From assembly GCA_025964555.1 (NCBI GenBank), contig JAOPYQ010000020.1, forward strand, positions 1 to 64,000: a DNA stretch of 64,000 bases, read 5' to 3'. The position numbers and the translations under genes are program-made. Every line of letters starts with the position of its first letter. Position 1 is the first letter of the stretch. This stretch comes from Thermoleophilia bacterium. GTDB lineage: Bacteria; Actinomycetota; Thermoleophilia; Gaiellales; SKUG01. Shown in pieces: positions 44,672 through 53,714 of this stretch. The notes below the pieces were generated by a model, which was not told where the DNA came from, made no database searches, and saw nothing but the letters and a program-made list of their open reading frames with translations.

Positions 44672-45575
44672 CGAGCATCGGTTCATGCCGCCGGCGAGCC
44701 AGCCGCGTGCCGTGACGGGCGGTATTCGACTGCAGTCCAGGCGCGGCGGCGCGTCGTGGTGGACGCGGCGCTGGCTCGCGGCGCTCGAGGCGGGAGCGGT
44801 CGGCGAGCGGTACGTGCAGGCCCTCGAGGATGCGCGTCGCGGTCGCGTGCTCGAGCTCGAGGTGGGGCTCGGTTCGATCCGTGCGCGCGTGCAGGGCACG
44901 CGCCGTGCACCACACGAGGTGACGATCCGGCTCGCGGCGATCGACCAGCTCGCGTGGCTGCGAATCGCCGAGGCGCTCGCGGCGCGCGGCGATTCGCGTG
45001 CGGAGCTGCTCGCCCGACAGATGCCCGAATCGGTCGACGCCGTGTTCCGCCGCGAGGGCGTGTCGCTGTTTCCGCTGCTCGACGACGACCTCGACATCGC
45101 ATGTTCGTGCGAGGACTGGTCGACGCCGTGTCGCCACGCGCTCGCAGCGAGCCTGCTGGTCGGCGAGGCGATGGACGCCGACCCGCTGCTCGCGTTCCGC
45201 GCGCGCGGCATCGAGCCGGCGCTGCTCATGGCGATCGTGTCGGGGGGTGCGGGGGTCGGAGCGGAGCCTGTCGGCGGCATCGCGGACGATGCCGATGCTG
45301 GCCCCGAATCGGATGTGAGTCGACTTCTCCCCGCGGAGCGAGGCAAGCTCGACGCACATGCCGCTGCCGAGGCCGAATCGGCGGGATGGGTCCCCCAGGT
45401 CGTGTCGCTCGACGCGCCGCCGATCGATGCACCGCTCGTGCGGATCCTGGGCGCGCCGCCGATGTGGCGCGGAGCGGATTCCTTCGAGCCGGCGATGCGC
45501 CGCCTGTACGCACGCGTCGCGAGCGATCCGCGCACCATCGCGCTGGCGCTCGGGTCGAGCCCGCTCGAGGACTGA
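44658..45575 (+). CDS. SWIM zinc-finger protein
   Basis: Predicted 305 residues from a GTG overlapping the helicase stop. The SWIM finger is C149-x-C151-x6-C158-x-H160, a zinc site for DNA or protein binding. An N-terminal segment with GGASWWTRRWLAAL and many Arg resembles the start of SWIM proteins that partner bacterial SNF2 helicases. The C-terminal 130 residues are Ala/Asp-rich with no clear domain. The helicase/SWIM pair probably acts as one complex; this is inferred from conserved gene order. Confidence 0.88.
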   Translation: MAPSDEHRFMPPASQPRAVTGGIRLQSRRGGASWWTRRWLAALEAGAVGERYVQALEDARRGRVLELEVGLGSIRARVQGTRRAPHEVTIRLAAIDQLAWLRIAEALAARGDSRAELLARQMPESVDAVFRREGVSLFPLLDDDLDIACSCEDWSTPCRHALAASLLVGEAMDADPLLAFRARGIEPALLMAIVSGGAGVGAEPVGGIADDADAGPESDVSRLLPAERGKLDAHAAAEAESAGWVPQVVSLDAPPIDAPLVRILGAPPMWRGADSFEPAMRRLYARVASDPRTIALALGSSPLED

Positions 45576-45588
45576 CGACGCGCCTCGC

Positions 45589-45771
45589 CTAGCGAAGCGG
45601 CGGATGCACCAACACGAGGTGGACGCTCGTGTCGTCGTGGTCCTGGCGCGTCTGCAGCTGCCACCCGTCGCTCGCGAGCTCGGCGATGTGCGCATCCACC
45701 CGTGATCGAAAGGCGTTGACGTCCTCGTCGTCGCGTCGGAGCAGGGTCTGCAGGCGAGGTGGGAGGTCCAT
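45589..45771 (-). CDS. short protein of unknown function
   Basis: Predicted 60 residues (MDLPPRLQTLLRRDDEDVNA...), soluble, with an amphipathic helix and a VHLVLVHPP end. The ATG at 45771 has AACACT 6 bases upstream, weak support for a leaderless start. It converges with the SWIM gene, 13 bases apart, and is divergent from the ATP-grasp gene. Codon use is normal for the window. No family recognised. Confidence 0.55.
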   Translation of the reverse strand: MDLPPRLQTLLRRDDEDVNAFRSRVDAHIAELASDGWQLQTRQDHDDTSVHLVLVHPPLR

Positions 45772-45808
45772 GCGTCCAGTGTTCCCGATCGGCGGATCAA
45801 TCGACCGA

Positions 45809-45814
45809 TAGGCT
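45809..45814 (+). promoter_or_regulatory. -10 box (TAGGCT) of the ATP-grasp gene
   Basis: TAGGCT, 7 bases, ATG at 45822; leaderless arrangement. Confidence 0.55.
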
Positions 45815-45821
45815 CCGCCGG

Positions 45822-47234
45822 ATGCTTGCCTTCTGCGCCGCAAATGCCGCCTACCTCGCCGGACTCGAATCCGGTGTGCCCGGCGGGGCGTGCCTGGTCG
45901 CGGGTACGGGCGCTCCGCTCGTGCAGATGCTGCGGCGCGGCGAGCACGTGGCGACGACCCTGGACGAGCATCCGGACATCCTTCGCGCAGTCGACGGCGC
46001 GCTCTCGGCCGGTGTCGTGCTCGGCGCCGCGCCGGTGGTCGAGCTGCTCGAGGAGCTCGGCTGCGACGCCGTGCTGCCGTTCAAGAGCGGTCCACGCCTG
46101 TGGACGATGGCCGAGTTCCAGGGCCTGCGCGTGCTCGCCACGGATGCGAAGCTCACGCGCCAGCTCGAGAACAAGCTCGCGCTCGCGGAGCTCGCGAAAG
46201 CAGCGGACGCGCGCATTCCCGACACGGTCACCGTGAGCCTGGACGACGCGCTCGTCGCCGCCGCGCGCGAGGACGGCATCGCGCTGCCGCGCGTGTTCCA
46301 GCCCGCAGTCGGATTCGCCGGCGCCGGCACCGTGCTGCTGCGAACCGCCCGCGACGTGGAGGAGCTCGTCGCGCACGCGCCTGGCGGTACGCGCGTGGGC
46401 AAGCTCGTCGAGTACGTCGACGGCGAGCCGATCACCATCAACGGAGTCGTGATCCCGCCCGGCGTGCACGGCGCAGGCGACGACGGCGAGGTGCTCGTGG
46501 GGATGGTCGCGCGCCAGCTCACCGGCATCCCGCGCATGACGCCGACGGACTTCGGCTCGTGCGGCAACGACTGGGCACTGCCGCCGGCGCGTTCGGTCGT
46601 GGCGTCGGCTCGCTCGCTCGCCGGTCGCGTGGGCGAGGTGCTCGCCAGCCGCGGATTCGCGGGCGCGTTCGGCATCGACGTGATCGTGCCGTCCGGCGGC
46701 GGCGTGCCGGTGCTCATCGAGATCAACCCGCGCTGGACGGCGAGCCTCGCGCTGCAGGTCGAGCTGCAGGGAGCCGCCGGACTGCCGACGCTGCTCGACG
46801 CGCACCTCGCCGCGTTCGCCTACCGCCCCGACGAGCGCGCGTCGCTGGAAACGCTGCGCGCGGCGTTCGGCTCGGACGAGGATGCCGAGTGCACGCGCGA
46901 CGTGGCGAAGGTCTCCACGGTGATCGCCTACAACGCCACGGGCCGCGACGCCCACGTCGACACCGAGTTCGAGCCCGGTGTCTGGCGCGCGAGCACGGGT
47001 GACGATGGAGCGGTCGCCCTCGAGCGGGTACGCGACGGTTGGCGCCTCGGGGATCTCGAGCGCGATGACGAGGTAGTCATCCTCCCGCACGGCAACATGC
47101 GGCCGATCCCACATGGTTCCTACCTCGTGCGCGTGATCCGTCGCGGTCAGGCAGCGGCGACGCCACGAGCCAACGTGCTGCTCGACGACGTTGCCGCGCT
47201 CATGGACGCGGTCGTCGCGCGCGTGACGCGCTAG
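45822..47234 (+). CDS. ATP-grasp domain enzyme
   Basis: Predicted 470 residues. ATP-grasp enzymes join a carboxylate to an amine or thiol using ATP. A pre-grasp region (about 1-105) is followed by RQLENKLALAELAKAADARIPDTV, the ATP-binding QPAVGFAGAGTVLL, the VEYVDGEPITINGV stretch, and the metal-binding end VLIEINPRWTASLALQ at about 300-315, in which Glu and Asn coordinate Mg. The last 130 residues are an additional domain. Substrate not evident. Leaderless ATG. It converges with the DsbA-family gene. It is the only ATP-grasp enzyme seen here and is not adjacent to the LysW-like gene. Confidence 0.8.
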   Translation: MLAFCAANAAYLAGLESGVPGGACLVAGTGAPLVQMLRRGEHVATTLDEHPDILRAVDGALSAGVVLGAAPVVELLEELGCDAVLPFKSGPRLWTMAEFQGLRVLATDAKLTRQLENKLALAELAKAADARIPDTVTVSLDDALVAAAREDGIALPRVFQPAVGFAGAGTVLLRTARDVEELVAHAPGGTRVGKLVEYVDGEPITINGVVIPPGVHGAGDDGEVLVGMVARQLTGIPRMTPTDFGSCGNDWALPPARSVVASARSLAGRVGEVLASRGFAGAFGIDVIVPSGGGVPVLIEINPRWTASLALQVELQGAAGLPTLLDAHLAAFAYRPDERASLETLRAAFGSDEDAECTRDVAKVSTVIAYNATGRDAHVDTEFEPGVWRASTGDDGAVALERVRDGWRLGDLERDDEVVILPHGNMRPIPHGSYLVRVIRRGQAAATPRANVLLDDVAALMDAVVARVTR

Positions 47235-47237
47235 CAA

Positions 47238-48080
47238 TCAGGCGGCGACCCAGTACCCGTCCTCGCCGACCGGCTCGAACGTCGCGCCCGCGTCGGTGAG
47301 TTCGGTGCGCGCGGCATCGATGTCGATCCCGCGGATCGCGGCGACCTCGGCGGTCGCGAGCGGCGCCTCGGCCCACTCGAGCACCTCGGCGACATCCGCG
47401 GCAGGAGCTCGTCGCTCGACGCCGGGGAGGAGGTTGGCGATGGCCACGTCGTACGATTCCCACGGCTGGAATCCCGGGGCTGCCGCGATGTCGTCGCCGC
47501 TGCGCAGTTCGTACGACGGGGCGGAGTAGCGGCGTCCGCCATCCTCGGACGGGGAGAGCTTGTGGTTGAGCACGAGCGCGGAGGGGTGGGGCGTGCGCGC
47601 CGTGCGCATGTCGTCGCGAAGTGCGGCTTCGGTCGCGGGATCGGCGGTCCAGGTCGCGAGGTCGGCGACAGCGATGCCGATGTCGGCTGCCGCGGCGTCG
47701 ATCGTGGACTGCTCGTCGAGCAGCTCGCCGGCCATGTAGCGCACGCGCAGTCGGCGCAGGAACGCATCCTCGAGCGCGGGGTCGGGTGCGTGCAGGCGGA
47801 CGCCGACCACGGCGCGGCAGGCGGGGACGGTACCGGGCACGCGGGGGCGGCGGGCGACGTCGATCGGCATGCCGTACGTGGACTGCAGCTTGCGCATGAC
47901 GGGTTCGATCAGGTCGGGCGTGAGCCCCTTGGCTGCTGCGGTCTCGGTGGTCTCGTGCAGCCCGATCATCACGTTGCGCCAGGCGAGCTGGTCGCCGTAG
48001 TGCCAGCGCAGCTGCAGGCGCTGCGGCTCGGCGGAGAACGCGAACGGACATGCGGGATCGGTGTAGTGGACGACGTCCAT
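47238..48080 (-). CDS. DsbA-family (FrnE-like) thioredoxin-fold protein
   Basis: Predicted 280 residues, cytoplasmic (no signal peptide). The start YTDPACPFAFSAEP contains a single active-site Cys (11) in a C-P-F pattern rather than CxxC, typical of the DsbA/FrnE-like or GST-kappa-related group used on small substrates. GLTPDLIEPVMRKLQSTYGMPIDV and the LEDAFLRRLRVRYMAGE helix fit the inserted helical domain. The ATG at 48080 has GGAG five bases upstream. Target unknown. Divergent from the anchored protein at 48217. Confidence 0.75.
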   Translation of the reverse strand: MDVVHYTDPACPFAFSAEPQRLQLRWHYGDQLAWRNVMIGLHETTETAAAKGLTPDLIEPVMRKLQSTYGMPIDVARRPRVPGTVPACRAVVGVRLHAPDPALEDAFLRRLRVRYMAGELLDEQSTIDAAAADIGIAVADLATWTADPATEAALRDDMRTARTPHPSALVLNHKLSPSEDGGRRYSAPSYELRSGDDIAAAPGFQPWESYDVAIANLLPGVERRAPAADVAEVLEWAEAPLATAEVAAIRGIDIDAARTELTDAGATFEPVGEDGYWVAA

Positions 48081-48216
48081 GCAGGCTCCAGGTGGTTGTG
48101 TGCGCAATGACCTCTTGGGCAACGTAGCTGAAACCGCGCGGCACCCTCGGTTCGACACTCCGGCAGCGCGCACTGCACGGGACGGCACGTGCGCGGCAAC
48201 GGGACGGTGGACGAAC

Positions 48217-49005
48217 GTGCAGGTTGGGACGAAGCAGATTGCGCTGGGCCTTGGGCTTGGCGTTGCGGCCGCAGGTGGCGTCGCCGCGTGGCTGCTCGCG
48301 CGCGACGGCGACGATGCCGGCGCGGCTCCCCACGACCACGCCACGCACGACCACGGCACGGGCGATCACGGCGCGGACGCCTCGACGCTCCCGCTCCCGG
48401 CCCCGGCGCAGGGCGGCGGTTACGTGGATGCCAAGGATGCACCCAACGGCGCCGGATCCGGCATCCCGGCGAACGCCGACGGGCCTGGCAACCTCGCCGT
48501 CGCGTGGTGGCCGCAGGACATCTCCCTCACGCAGCAGGGCGACGATGCCACGCTGCGCTTCCAGTCGACGATCGTGAACCTCGGCGGCGAGGCCGTGCCC
48601 GTCGCGCCGGGCGATCGGGTCGAGTACACGGTGAGCCGTTCGGACACGAAGGGCGGGATCGGCGAGGTGGTCGGCCACGGCTCGGCGCCACTCGATCGCG
48701 CCGACGTGAAGACCTTCCCCGTGGAGGTCGGCGTCGACATCGGCATCCCGATCAGCGACCTGGGCGCGCGGCTGCAGACGATCAGCTCGCTCGCGCCGCA
48801 GACAGCCGCGATCGTGGGCGCGGGACACGCCAGCCAGGCGATCACGATCCACGACGCGAAGGCCGGCCACTACACGCTCTCGCAGCACGTCGTGCGCGCG
48901 GACGGCAGCTCCGACGTCTCCGCATTCGACGACGAACGCCTCACCGAGTTCCGGCTCGACGGCACGGGCAACATCCTGCACCTCGGCTCGCGCTACGCGA
49001 CCTGA
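48217..49005 (+). CDS. membrane-anchored protein with His/Asp-rich linker
   Basis: Predicted 262 residues from a GTG. One membrane helix at about 7-28 (IALGLGLGVAAAGGVAAWLLA), then a linker with seven His (39-51: HDHATHDHGTGDH) that could bind metal. Residues about 85-255 form a beta-rich domain of CARDB/FN3 type (RFQSTIVNLGGEAVPVAPGDRVEYTVSRSD) and end near a conserved-looking TGNILHLGSRYAT. It lies 29 bases before the lysyl-oxidase-like gene on the same strand and probably forms one operon with it; the His-rich linker might serve as copper store or chaperone, which is speculation. Confidence 0.7.
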   Translation: MQVGTKQIALGLGLGVAAAGGVAAWLLARDGDDAGAAPHDHATHDHGTGDHGADASTLPLPAPAQGGGYVDAKDAPNGAGSGIPANADGPGNLAVAWWPQDISLTQQGDDATLRFQSTIVNLGGEAVPVAPGDRVEYTVSRSDTKGGIGEVVGHGSAPLDRADVKTFPVEVGVDIGIPISDLGARLQTISSLAPQTAAIVGAGHASQAITIHDAKAGHYTLSQHVVRADGSSDVSAFDDERLTEFRLDGTGNILHLGSRYAT

Positions 49006-49034
49006 TCGACCGACACCACCAAGGGACGACTGAC

Positions 49035-50147
49035 ATGAACTCCATTCCCCCCAACATCCTCAAGATCGGTGGCGGCGTGCTCGCCGCCGGTGCCGGCATC
49101 GGTGCGGTTGCGCTGTCGACGAAGCTCACCGCCGACAAGCCTGAAGGTCGTCAGCTCGTGAGCGGGCTGCTCGCCGGTGCAGGTGGTCTGGCGGTCGCCG
49201 GCGCGGTCCTCGCTCGCAACACCTCGGCGTTCGGTCCGCTCCTCGGCGCGGGTCTCGGGCTTGCGGGTGCGGGCATCGTCGACGCCGTTCGCGGCGGCGG
49301 CACCAAGGCCGCCCCGACCGCGCCCGCAGCTCCGAGCCGCATCGACGGGCTCGGCGAGGGAACGCTGCTGCCGGACGGCATCCAGGCCGCCCCGACGGAC
49401 GTGTACCGCCAGGGCAACGAGGTGCGCTTCGACTCGGTCGTCGGCAACGGTGGCGCTGCGCCGCTGCAGTTGGCGCTGCACTTCGACGACAAGGCCGGCT
49501 CGAGCCGCACCACGCAGGTGCTCTTCAACGAGGACGGCACGGCGAAGGAGCGCGACCTGCAGGGCGGGCTGCGTCTCGACGAGCGTCGCGACCACAGCCA
49601 CCTGCACTTCGACGACTTTGTCTACTTCCAGATGTACAAGGCCGACGACCACGGGCGCCCCGTGCCCGGCAGCGAGATCGACGGTGGTGTCAAGCAGTCG
49701 TTCTACATCACCGACATCCAGCAGTTCGAGGTCGAGGATCGCAAGAACCGGGAGGCGGCGGCGAAGCTCGCGGAGAAGGGCAAGGTCGACCGCAACATCG
49801 TCGACGCGGACGTCGCCCAGGGCATCTCCGTCGGCATGGCCGACGTGTACGGCGCAGGTCTCGAGGGCCAGAACCTGTCGCTCGGCGACGCCAAGCCGGG
49901 CCGCTACGTGCTGCGCCAGGCGTTCGATCCGAGCGACGAGGTGCTCGAGCAGGACGAGCGCAACAACGTCGCCGACACGCTCATCGAAGTGGGCGCCGAC
50001 GGCAAGGTCACGACGATCAGCTCCGCGTTCGCGCCGGCCGAGGACTACGTGACGCTGCCCGACGGGCGCGTGGTGATCCCGAGCGTCACGGAGAGCCTCG
50101 ACAAGGCACGCTCCGCGCACGCCGAGGGCGCCGACCACGAGGACTGA
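49035..50147 (+). CDS. lysyl-oxidase-like protein
   Basis: Predicted 370 residues. The first 85 residues are two hydrophobic Gly/Ala-rich stretches (a membrane anchor). Residues about 110-340 look like the lysyl oxidase domain: DHSHLHFDDFVYFQMY with His187, His189 and His191 as copper ligands, VKQSFYITD with Lys220, and QGISVGMADVYGAGLEGQNLS with Tyr272; Lys and Tyr would form the quinone cofactor in the animal enzymes. A DPSDEVLEQDERNN end matches the family's NP-ESD-NN. Lysyl oxidases deaminate lysine amines to aldehydes, cross-linking proteins. If active it could cross-link the Lys-containing surface proteins encoded downstream. Recognition is from motifs, not a profile. Confidence 0.6.
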   Translation: MNSIPPNILKIGGGVLAAGAGIGAVALSTKLTADKPEGRQLVSGLLAGAGGLAVAGAVLARNTSAFGPLLGAGLGLAGAGIVDAVRGGGTKAAPTAPAAPSRIDGLGEGTLLPDGIQAAPTDVYRQGNEVRFDSVVGNGGAAPLQLALHFDDKAGSSRTTQVLFNEDGTAKERDLQGGLRLDERRDHSHLHFDDFVYFQMYKADDHGRPVPGSEIDGGVKQSFYITDIQQFEVEDRKNREAAAKLAEKGKVDRNIVDADVAQGISVGMADVYGAGLEGQNLSLGDAKPGRYVLRQAFDPSDEVLEQDERNNVADTLIEVGADGKVTTISSAFAPAEDYVTLPDGRVVIPSVTESLDKARSAHAEGADHED

Positions 50148-50285
50148 CACGCGCACCACATCAACGTGTTGCTCACGGAGCCCGGCCATGCGACGGGTTC
50201 CGTCGTCTTCCCGCGAGTGGGAGCGCGGTGGGACGAAAGGGGCCGCTTCGTGGCCGACCCCGTCGCTCGTGCAACGTGGATCGGG

Positions 50286-50331
50286 ACCTGTGCGACACAC
50301 AGGTAGGGAGACGCTCGGGGCTGACTGCCCC
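50286..50331 (+). promoter_or_regulatory. two inverted repeats in the leader of the five-gene operon
   Basis: ACCTGTG-CGACA-CACAGGT (50286-50304, perfect 7-bp arms) and GGGGC-TGACT-GCCCC (50317-50331). Both lie between the lysyl-oxidase-like stop and the ATG at 50349; the first could be an operator, the second a leader hairpin just before the AGGGGA/AGGA ribosome binding region. Confidence 0.4.
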
Positions 50332-50348
50332 AGGGGACAGGACACTCG

Positions 50349-51170
50349 ATGGACTACGGCAGCAGCTTCGCGATCGGTGGATCGCCGCTGGGACACCACG
50401 ACACGACGCGGCACTCGGTGCACGCGCCGGTGGACGTGCTCCCCGCTCCCAAGCCGCAGCGCATGCACTGGTCGACGATGGTCTTCGTCGCAGGCATGTG
50501 CATCTGCGCGATCGGGCTGCTCATGACGGTCGCCGGCGTGCCCGGCGACCTCGCCTACGACGTCGACGGCGCACCGAACCGCAACAAGCCGACCTCGAGC
50601 GACCCGATGGCGATCAACCGATCGCTCGACGGCAACATGAAGTGGATCGACCAGAGCTCCTCTTCCGAGCAGGGCGGCTACGTCGGCTACATCAAGTCGA
50701 TCAACCGGAGCGAGGTCGTCATCCCGCCGATGGTGCAGGCGCTCGCCGCGATGGACAGTTCGGTCCGCGCGCTCGACTCCGGCCTCGCCGGCATGGGCGA
50801 GGTCACCACCAAGATGGGCGCCGACATGGCGGCGATGGCCGACACCAGCAGCGCCAGCAACGACACCATGAACGCGCTCGGCGGCGACATCGGATTCCTC
50901 TCCAAGTCGATGCTCGAGCTCGCCGGTTCGACGGAGGAGCTCACCAAGCGCATGGCCAAGATCGAGAAGCTGGCCGGCGGCATCGCCGCCAACGGCACCT
51001 CCGAGGCGCTCAAGAACACCAAGGCGCTCAACGCGTCGCTGCCGGACAACGTGCCGGTGCCGACCACGAGCGATGGCGAGCCGCTCGACCAGGCGATGAA
51101 GCGCCTCGCGTCTGGTGGCGGCGGCACCGAGGGTGCCGGCGCGATCGACGGACAGGTGCTCGCGCAATGA
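50349..51170 (+). CDS. membrane-anchored helical protein 1 of 5
   Basis: Predicted 273 residues. A short cytoplasmic segment, one membrane helix at about 43-63, then a long external helical region (about 110-215) with heptad-like Ala/Leu/Met and many Ser/Thr/Asn: SGLAGMGEVTTKMGADMAAMADTSS-, ELTKRMAKIEKLAGG-like stretches. It resembles the coiled coils of chemoreceptors and tape-measure-type proteins only in general pattern. AGGA lies eight bases before the ATG. Its end overlaps the next gene (ATGA). First of five consecutive genes of similar layout; function unknown. Confidence 0.75.
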   Translation: MDYGSSFAIGGSPLGHHDTTRHSVHAPVDVLPAPKPQRMHWSTMVFVAGMCICAIGLLMTVAGVPGDLAYDVDGAPNRNKPTSSDPMAINRSLDGNMKWIDQSSSSEQGGYVGYIKSINRSEVVIPPMVQALAAMDSSVRALDSGLAGMGEVTTKMGADMAAMADTSSASNDTMNALGGDIGFLSKSMLELAGSTEELTKRMAKIEKLAGGIAANGTSEALKNTKALNASLPDNVPVPTTSDGEPLDQAMKRLASGGGGTEGAGAIDGQVLAQ

Positions 51171-51778
51171 CCGCCGCCTACGGACATCCGGGTGCCGCGT
51201 CGCCGCTGTCGCCGCTCGTGAACGAGCAGCGCCTCGGCTCGGCTGGCGGGCAGGCCGCGATCGGCATCGCCGGCATCGTGCTCGCGGTCGTGCTCGTGAT
51301 GGGCCAGATCTCGCTCGCGATGACCAAGGGCATCGCGGTGCACATGCACAACTCGGTCGAGCACATCACCGAGGGCAACAAGACGATGGAGAGCGTGATC
51401 GAGCGCGCCGCGCCGTCCGTGGCGATGGAGTCGGCGCTCGCCGCACAGTCCAAGACGCTCGCGAACACGCGCTCCGCGCTCAAGAACACGAACGTCGAGC
51501 TCAAGAAGATCGAGGTCACGAAGGTTCGCCTGCTCGACGTCGTGAGCGGCATGGAGCGCTCGAGCTCGTCGCTCGCCACCAACGTGGCCGGGGTCAACAC
51601 GTCCACGACGAAGATGACCGGGATGCTCGGCACGCTGCCCGACGCGACGAGCCGAACGCACAAGCAGCTGTCGACGATCAACACCGACACAGGTGCCATC
51701 AACACGGAGCTCAACGCGATCGCCGCGAAGATGGTCAAGTACGGACTGCCGACCGCCAAGGGAGCGCCGACCGGATGA
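51167..51778 (+). CDS. membrane-anchored helical protein 2 of 5
   Basis: Predicted 203 residues. Membrane helix at about 30-51, then an almost uninterrupted external helix (EHITEGNKTMESVIERAAPSV, KTLANTRSALKNTNVELKKIEV, SLATNVAGVNTSTTKM). Shortest of the five; it lacks a C-terminal globular tail. Start overlaps the previous stop by four bases; end overlaps the next start. Function unknown. Confidence 0.75.
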   Translation: MTAAYGHPGAASPLSPLVNEQRLGSAGGQAAIGIAGIVLAVVLVMGQISLAMTKGIAVHMHNSVEHITEGNKTMESVIERAAPSVAMESALAAQSKTLANTRSALKNTNVELKKIEVTKVRLLDVVSGMERSSSSLATNVAGVNTSTTKMTGMLGTLPDATSRTHKQLSTINTDTGAINTELNAIAAKMVKYGLPTAKGAPTG

Positions 51779-52890
51779 GTGGCTTCGGCGCACATCACGG
51801 CAGCGACCCGGGTGCCAGCTGGCGCGCCCTGTCGGGCGAGCCGCTGCCCGAGGTGCCGAGCCTCTCGCAGCCGCCTGCGGCGCCGCCCGCCGACCAGGCG
51901 CCCGCCGATCCGGCACCCGTGCACGGCGGCTGGCAGCAGGCGTGGCAGGACGAGCACGGCCAGTGGCATTCGCCGTATGCCGCGATGGAGCCGCAGCAGG
52001 CCCCGCCGTATGCAGGCGCCGAGCAGCTGTACGTGCAGCCGCAGCCCGCACCGCACGAGTACGCGATGCCGGCGCAGCCGGTCGCGGTGCCCGTCGACGG
52101 CTCCGCCGCAGCGCCGGCTCCCGCAGTGGCGCCGGTGGACGTCATCATTCCCACGGAGCAGCTCGCGCCGGTCGGGCCGCCCCGCTACCTCGCTCCCACG
52201 CATGCAGCGCGCGACCCGCGCCAGCGAACGATGGCAGCCGTCATCACCTTCGTCGCGCTGCTCATCGGGCTGTGGGGCATCCTCGGCTTCCTCGGCTCGC
52301 TGTCGCACACGCTGTCGGGCATCGCGAGCGGCAACCAGAAGCTCAAGATCCAGATGCAGGATGCGAACAAGGGGCTGGTCGACCTGGACGTGAAGACGCG
52401 CAACCTCGAGACGATGTCCTCGAACTCCAAGAAGATGCAGGGGCTGCTGACGGGCATCGACACCGACATGGGCACGATGCTCGAAGGCGTGAACGGGATC
52501 GCCGAGGGCATGTCGTCGATGGCGTCGTCGCTCGAGACGCTCGACGGTGAGCTCGGCAAGGTCAACGAGATCAACTCGGGCATGGCCACGCAGCTCGGCG
52601 GCATCAACGCCGGCCTGCAGAACCAGGTCGTGAGCGTGCGCACCATGCGCAAGGACGTGGAGGCGACGAGCCGCGTGCTCAAGTCGCTTCCTGGTCGACT
52701 GACCGCGACGAACAAGCGCCTCGCGTACGTGAACAACGCCGTCAACATCATGGGTTGTCGCGGCATCACCAACAACCTCAAGGTGAAGATCAGCCTCGGC
52801 CCGATCCCCAACGGCAGCGCGACGGTCTACGCCACGGTCGTGCCGCCCGGTGCGTGGGGCACGAAGGAAGACGGGAAGACGCCATGCTGA
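51775..52890 (+). CDS. membrane-anchored helical protein 3 of 5
   Basis: Predicted 371 residues. A long Pro/Ala/Gln-rich cytoplasmic region (1-150, with PPAAPPADQAPADPAP and QPQPAPHEY tracts) precedes one membrane helix at about 153-176. The external part is again a heptad-type helix (QDANKGLVDLDVKTRNLETM, GVNGIAEGMSSMASSLETLDGEL) ending in a small tail with Cys, NIMGCRGITNNLKVKISLGP, and a final Cys. The Pro-rich part may be a flexible tether for partners. Both ends overlap neighbours, so the five genes form one translational unit. Confidence 0.75.
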   Translation: MSGFGAHHGSDPGASWRALSGEPLPEVPSLSQPPAAPPADQAPADPAPVHGGWQQAWQDEHGQWHSPYAAMEPQQAPPYAGAEQLYVQPQPAPHEYAMPAQPVAVPVDGSAAAPAPAVAPVDVIIPTEQLAPVGPPRYLAPTHAARDPRQRTMAAVITFVALLIGLWGILGFLGSLSHTLSGIASGNQKLKIQMQDANKGLVDLDVKTRNLETMSSNSKKMQGLLTGIDTDMGTMLEGVNGIAEGMSSMASSLETLDGELGKVNEINSGMATQLGGINAGLQNQVVSVRTMRKDVEATSRVLKSLPGRLTATNKRLAYVNNAVNIMGCRGITNNLKVKISLGPIPNGSATVYATVVPPGAWGTKEDGKTPC

Positions 52891-53705
52891 GCCCGCAGCC
52901 GAACCAGCCTGCACGTTCGTCGTCGCGTCCGGTCATGGGCGGTGGCGCCGCGGTGGCAGCCGCGCCGAGCGGTCGCCTGCCGAAGACGTACTCGCTCGAG
53001 GAGGTCTCCCAGCGCGTGGACGCACTCGCGCTCGCGGTCGGTGCTCGCGTGACCGCTTCGGTGCTGCTGCTCGCGTGCGTCGTGCTGATCCTCATCGGAG
53101 CGCAGTCGCTGCTGTCGTCGCTGCAGGGCATGGAGCGCGATCTCGACGAGATGAACGAGCAGCTCGCGCTCGCCAACGGCGGGCTCGTCATCCTCAACAA
53201 GACGATGGATTCGCTGCCGGGAACGAGCAAGCACCTGGAGACGATCGTCGCCACCGTGGGCGATGTGTCCAAGGAAGTGAAGTTCTCCTCGACGAGCATC
53301 GGCTCGGTCGCCGACACGACCAAGCAGCTCAACACGAAGCTCGGCAGCATCGCCGGGTCGACGACGTCGATGCGCACGTCGCTCGAAAGCGCCGCGAAGG
53401 GCACCGAGGAGCTGTCGACGACGATCACGTCGCTCAACGCGAACATCGATCCGCTGGTGAAGACGCAGCACGAGATGCTGCTCGGCACGATGAACATGCG
53501 CAAGGGCCTCGACGGCATGAACGCGAGCCTCGCGTACACGATCCGCATCATGAATTACATCGCCGCACCGCCACACGGGCAGGGCATGATGATCCGCGCC
53601 GACCTGCCGAAGCAGACGCTGCCGCCGATTCCGGGAATCAAGGCGGAGGTCGAGCCGATCCCGGTCTTCCCGCGCAACATCTGGCCGATCTACACCGGAC
53701 CCTGA
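52884..53705 (+). CDS. membrane-anchored helical protein 4 of 5
   Basis: Predicted 273 residues. Membrane helix at about 55-75, then external helices with a repeated pattern (MERDLDEMNEQLALANGGLVILNKTMDSLPGTSKHLETI, KEVKFSSTSIGSVADTTKQL) ending in a Pro-rich tail (LPPIPGIKAEVEPIPVFPRNIWPIYTGP). The ATG overlaps the previous stop by seven bases. The N-K-T-M-D/S-L-P piece recurs in loosely similar form in its neighbours. Function unknown. Confidence 0.75.
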   Translation: MLSPQPNQPARSSSRPVMGGGAAVAAAPSGRLPKTYSLEEVSQRVDALALAVGARVTASVLLLACVVLILIGAQSLLSSLQGMERDLDEMNEQLALANGGLVILNKTMDSLPGTSKHLETIVATVGDVSKEVKFSSTSIGSVADTTKQLNTKLGSIAGSTTSMRTSLESAAKGTEELSTTITSLNANIDPLVKTQHEMLLGTMNMRKGLDGMNASLAYTIRIMNYIAAPPHGQGMMIRADLPKQTLPPIPGIKAEVEPIPVFPRNIWPIYTGP

Positions 53706-53714
53706 GGGCTGACG

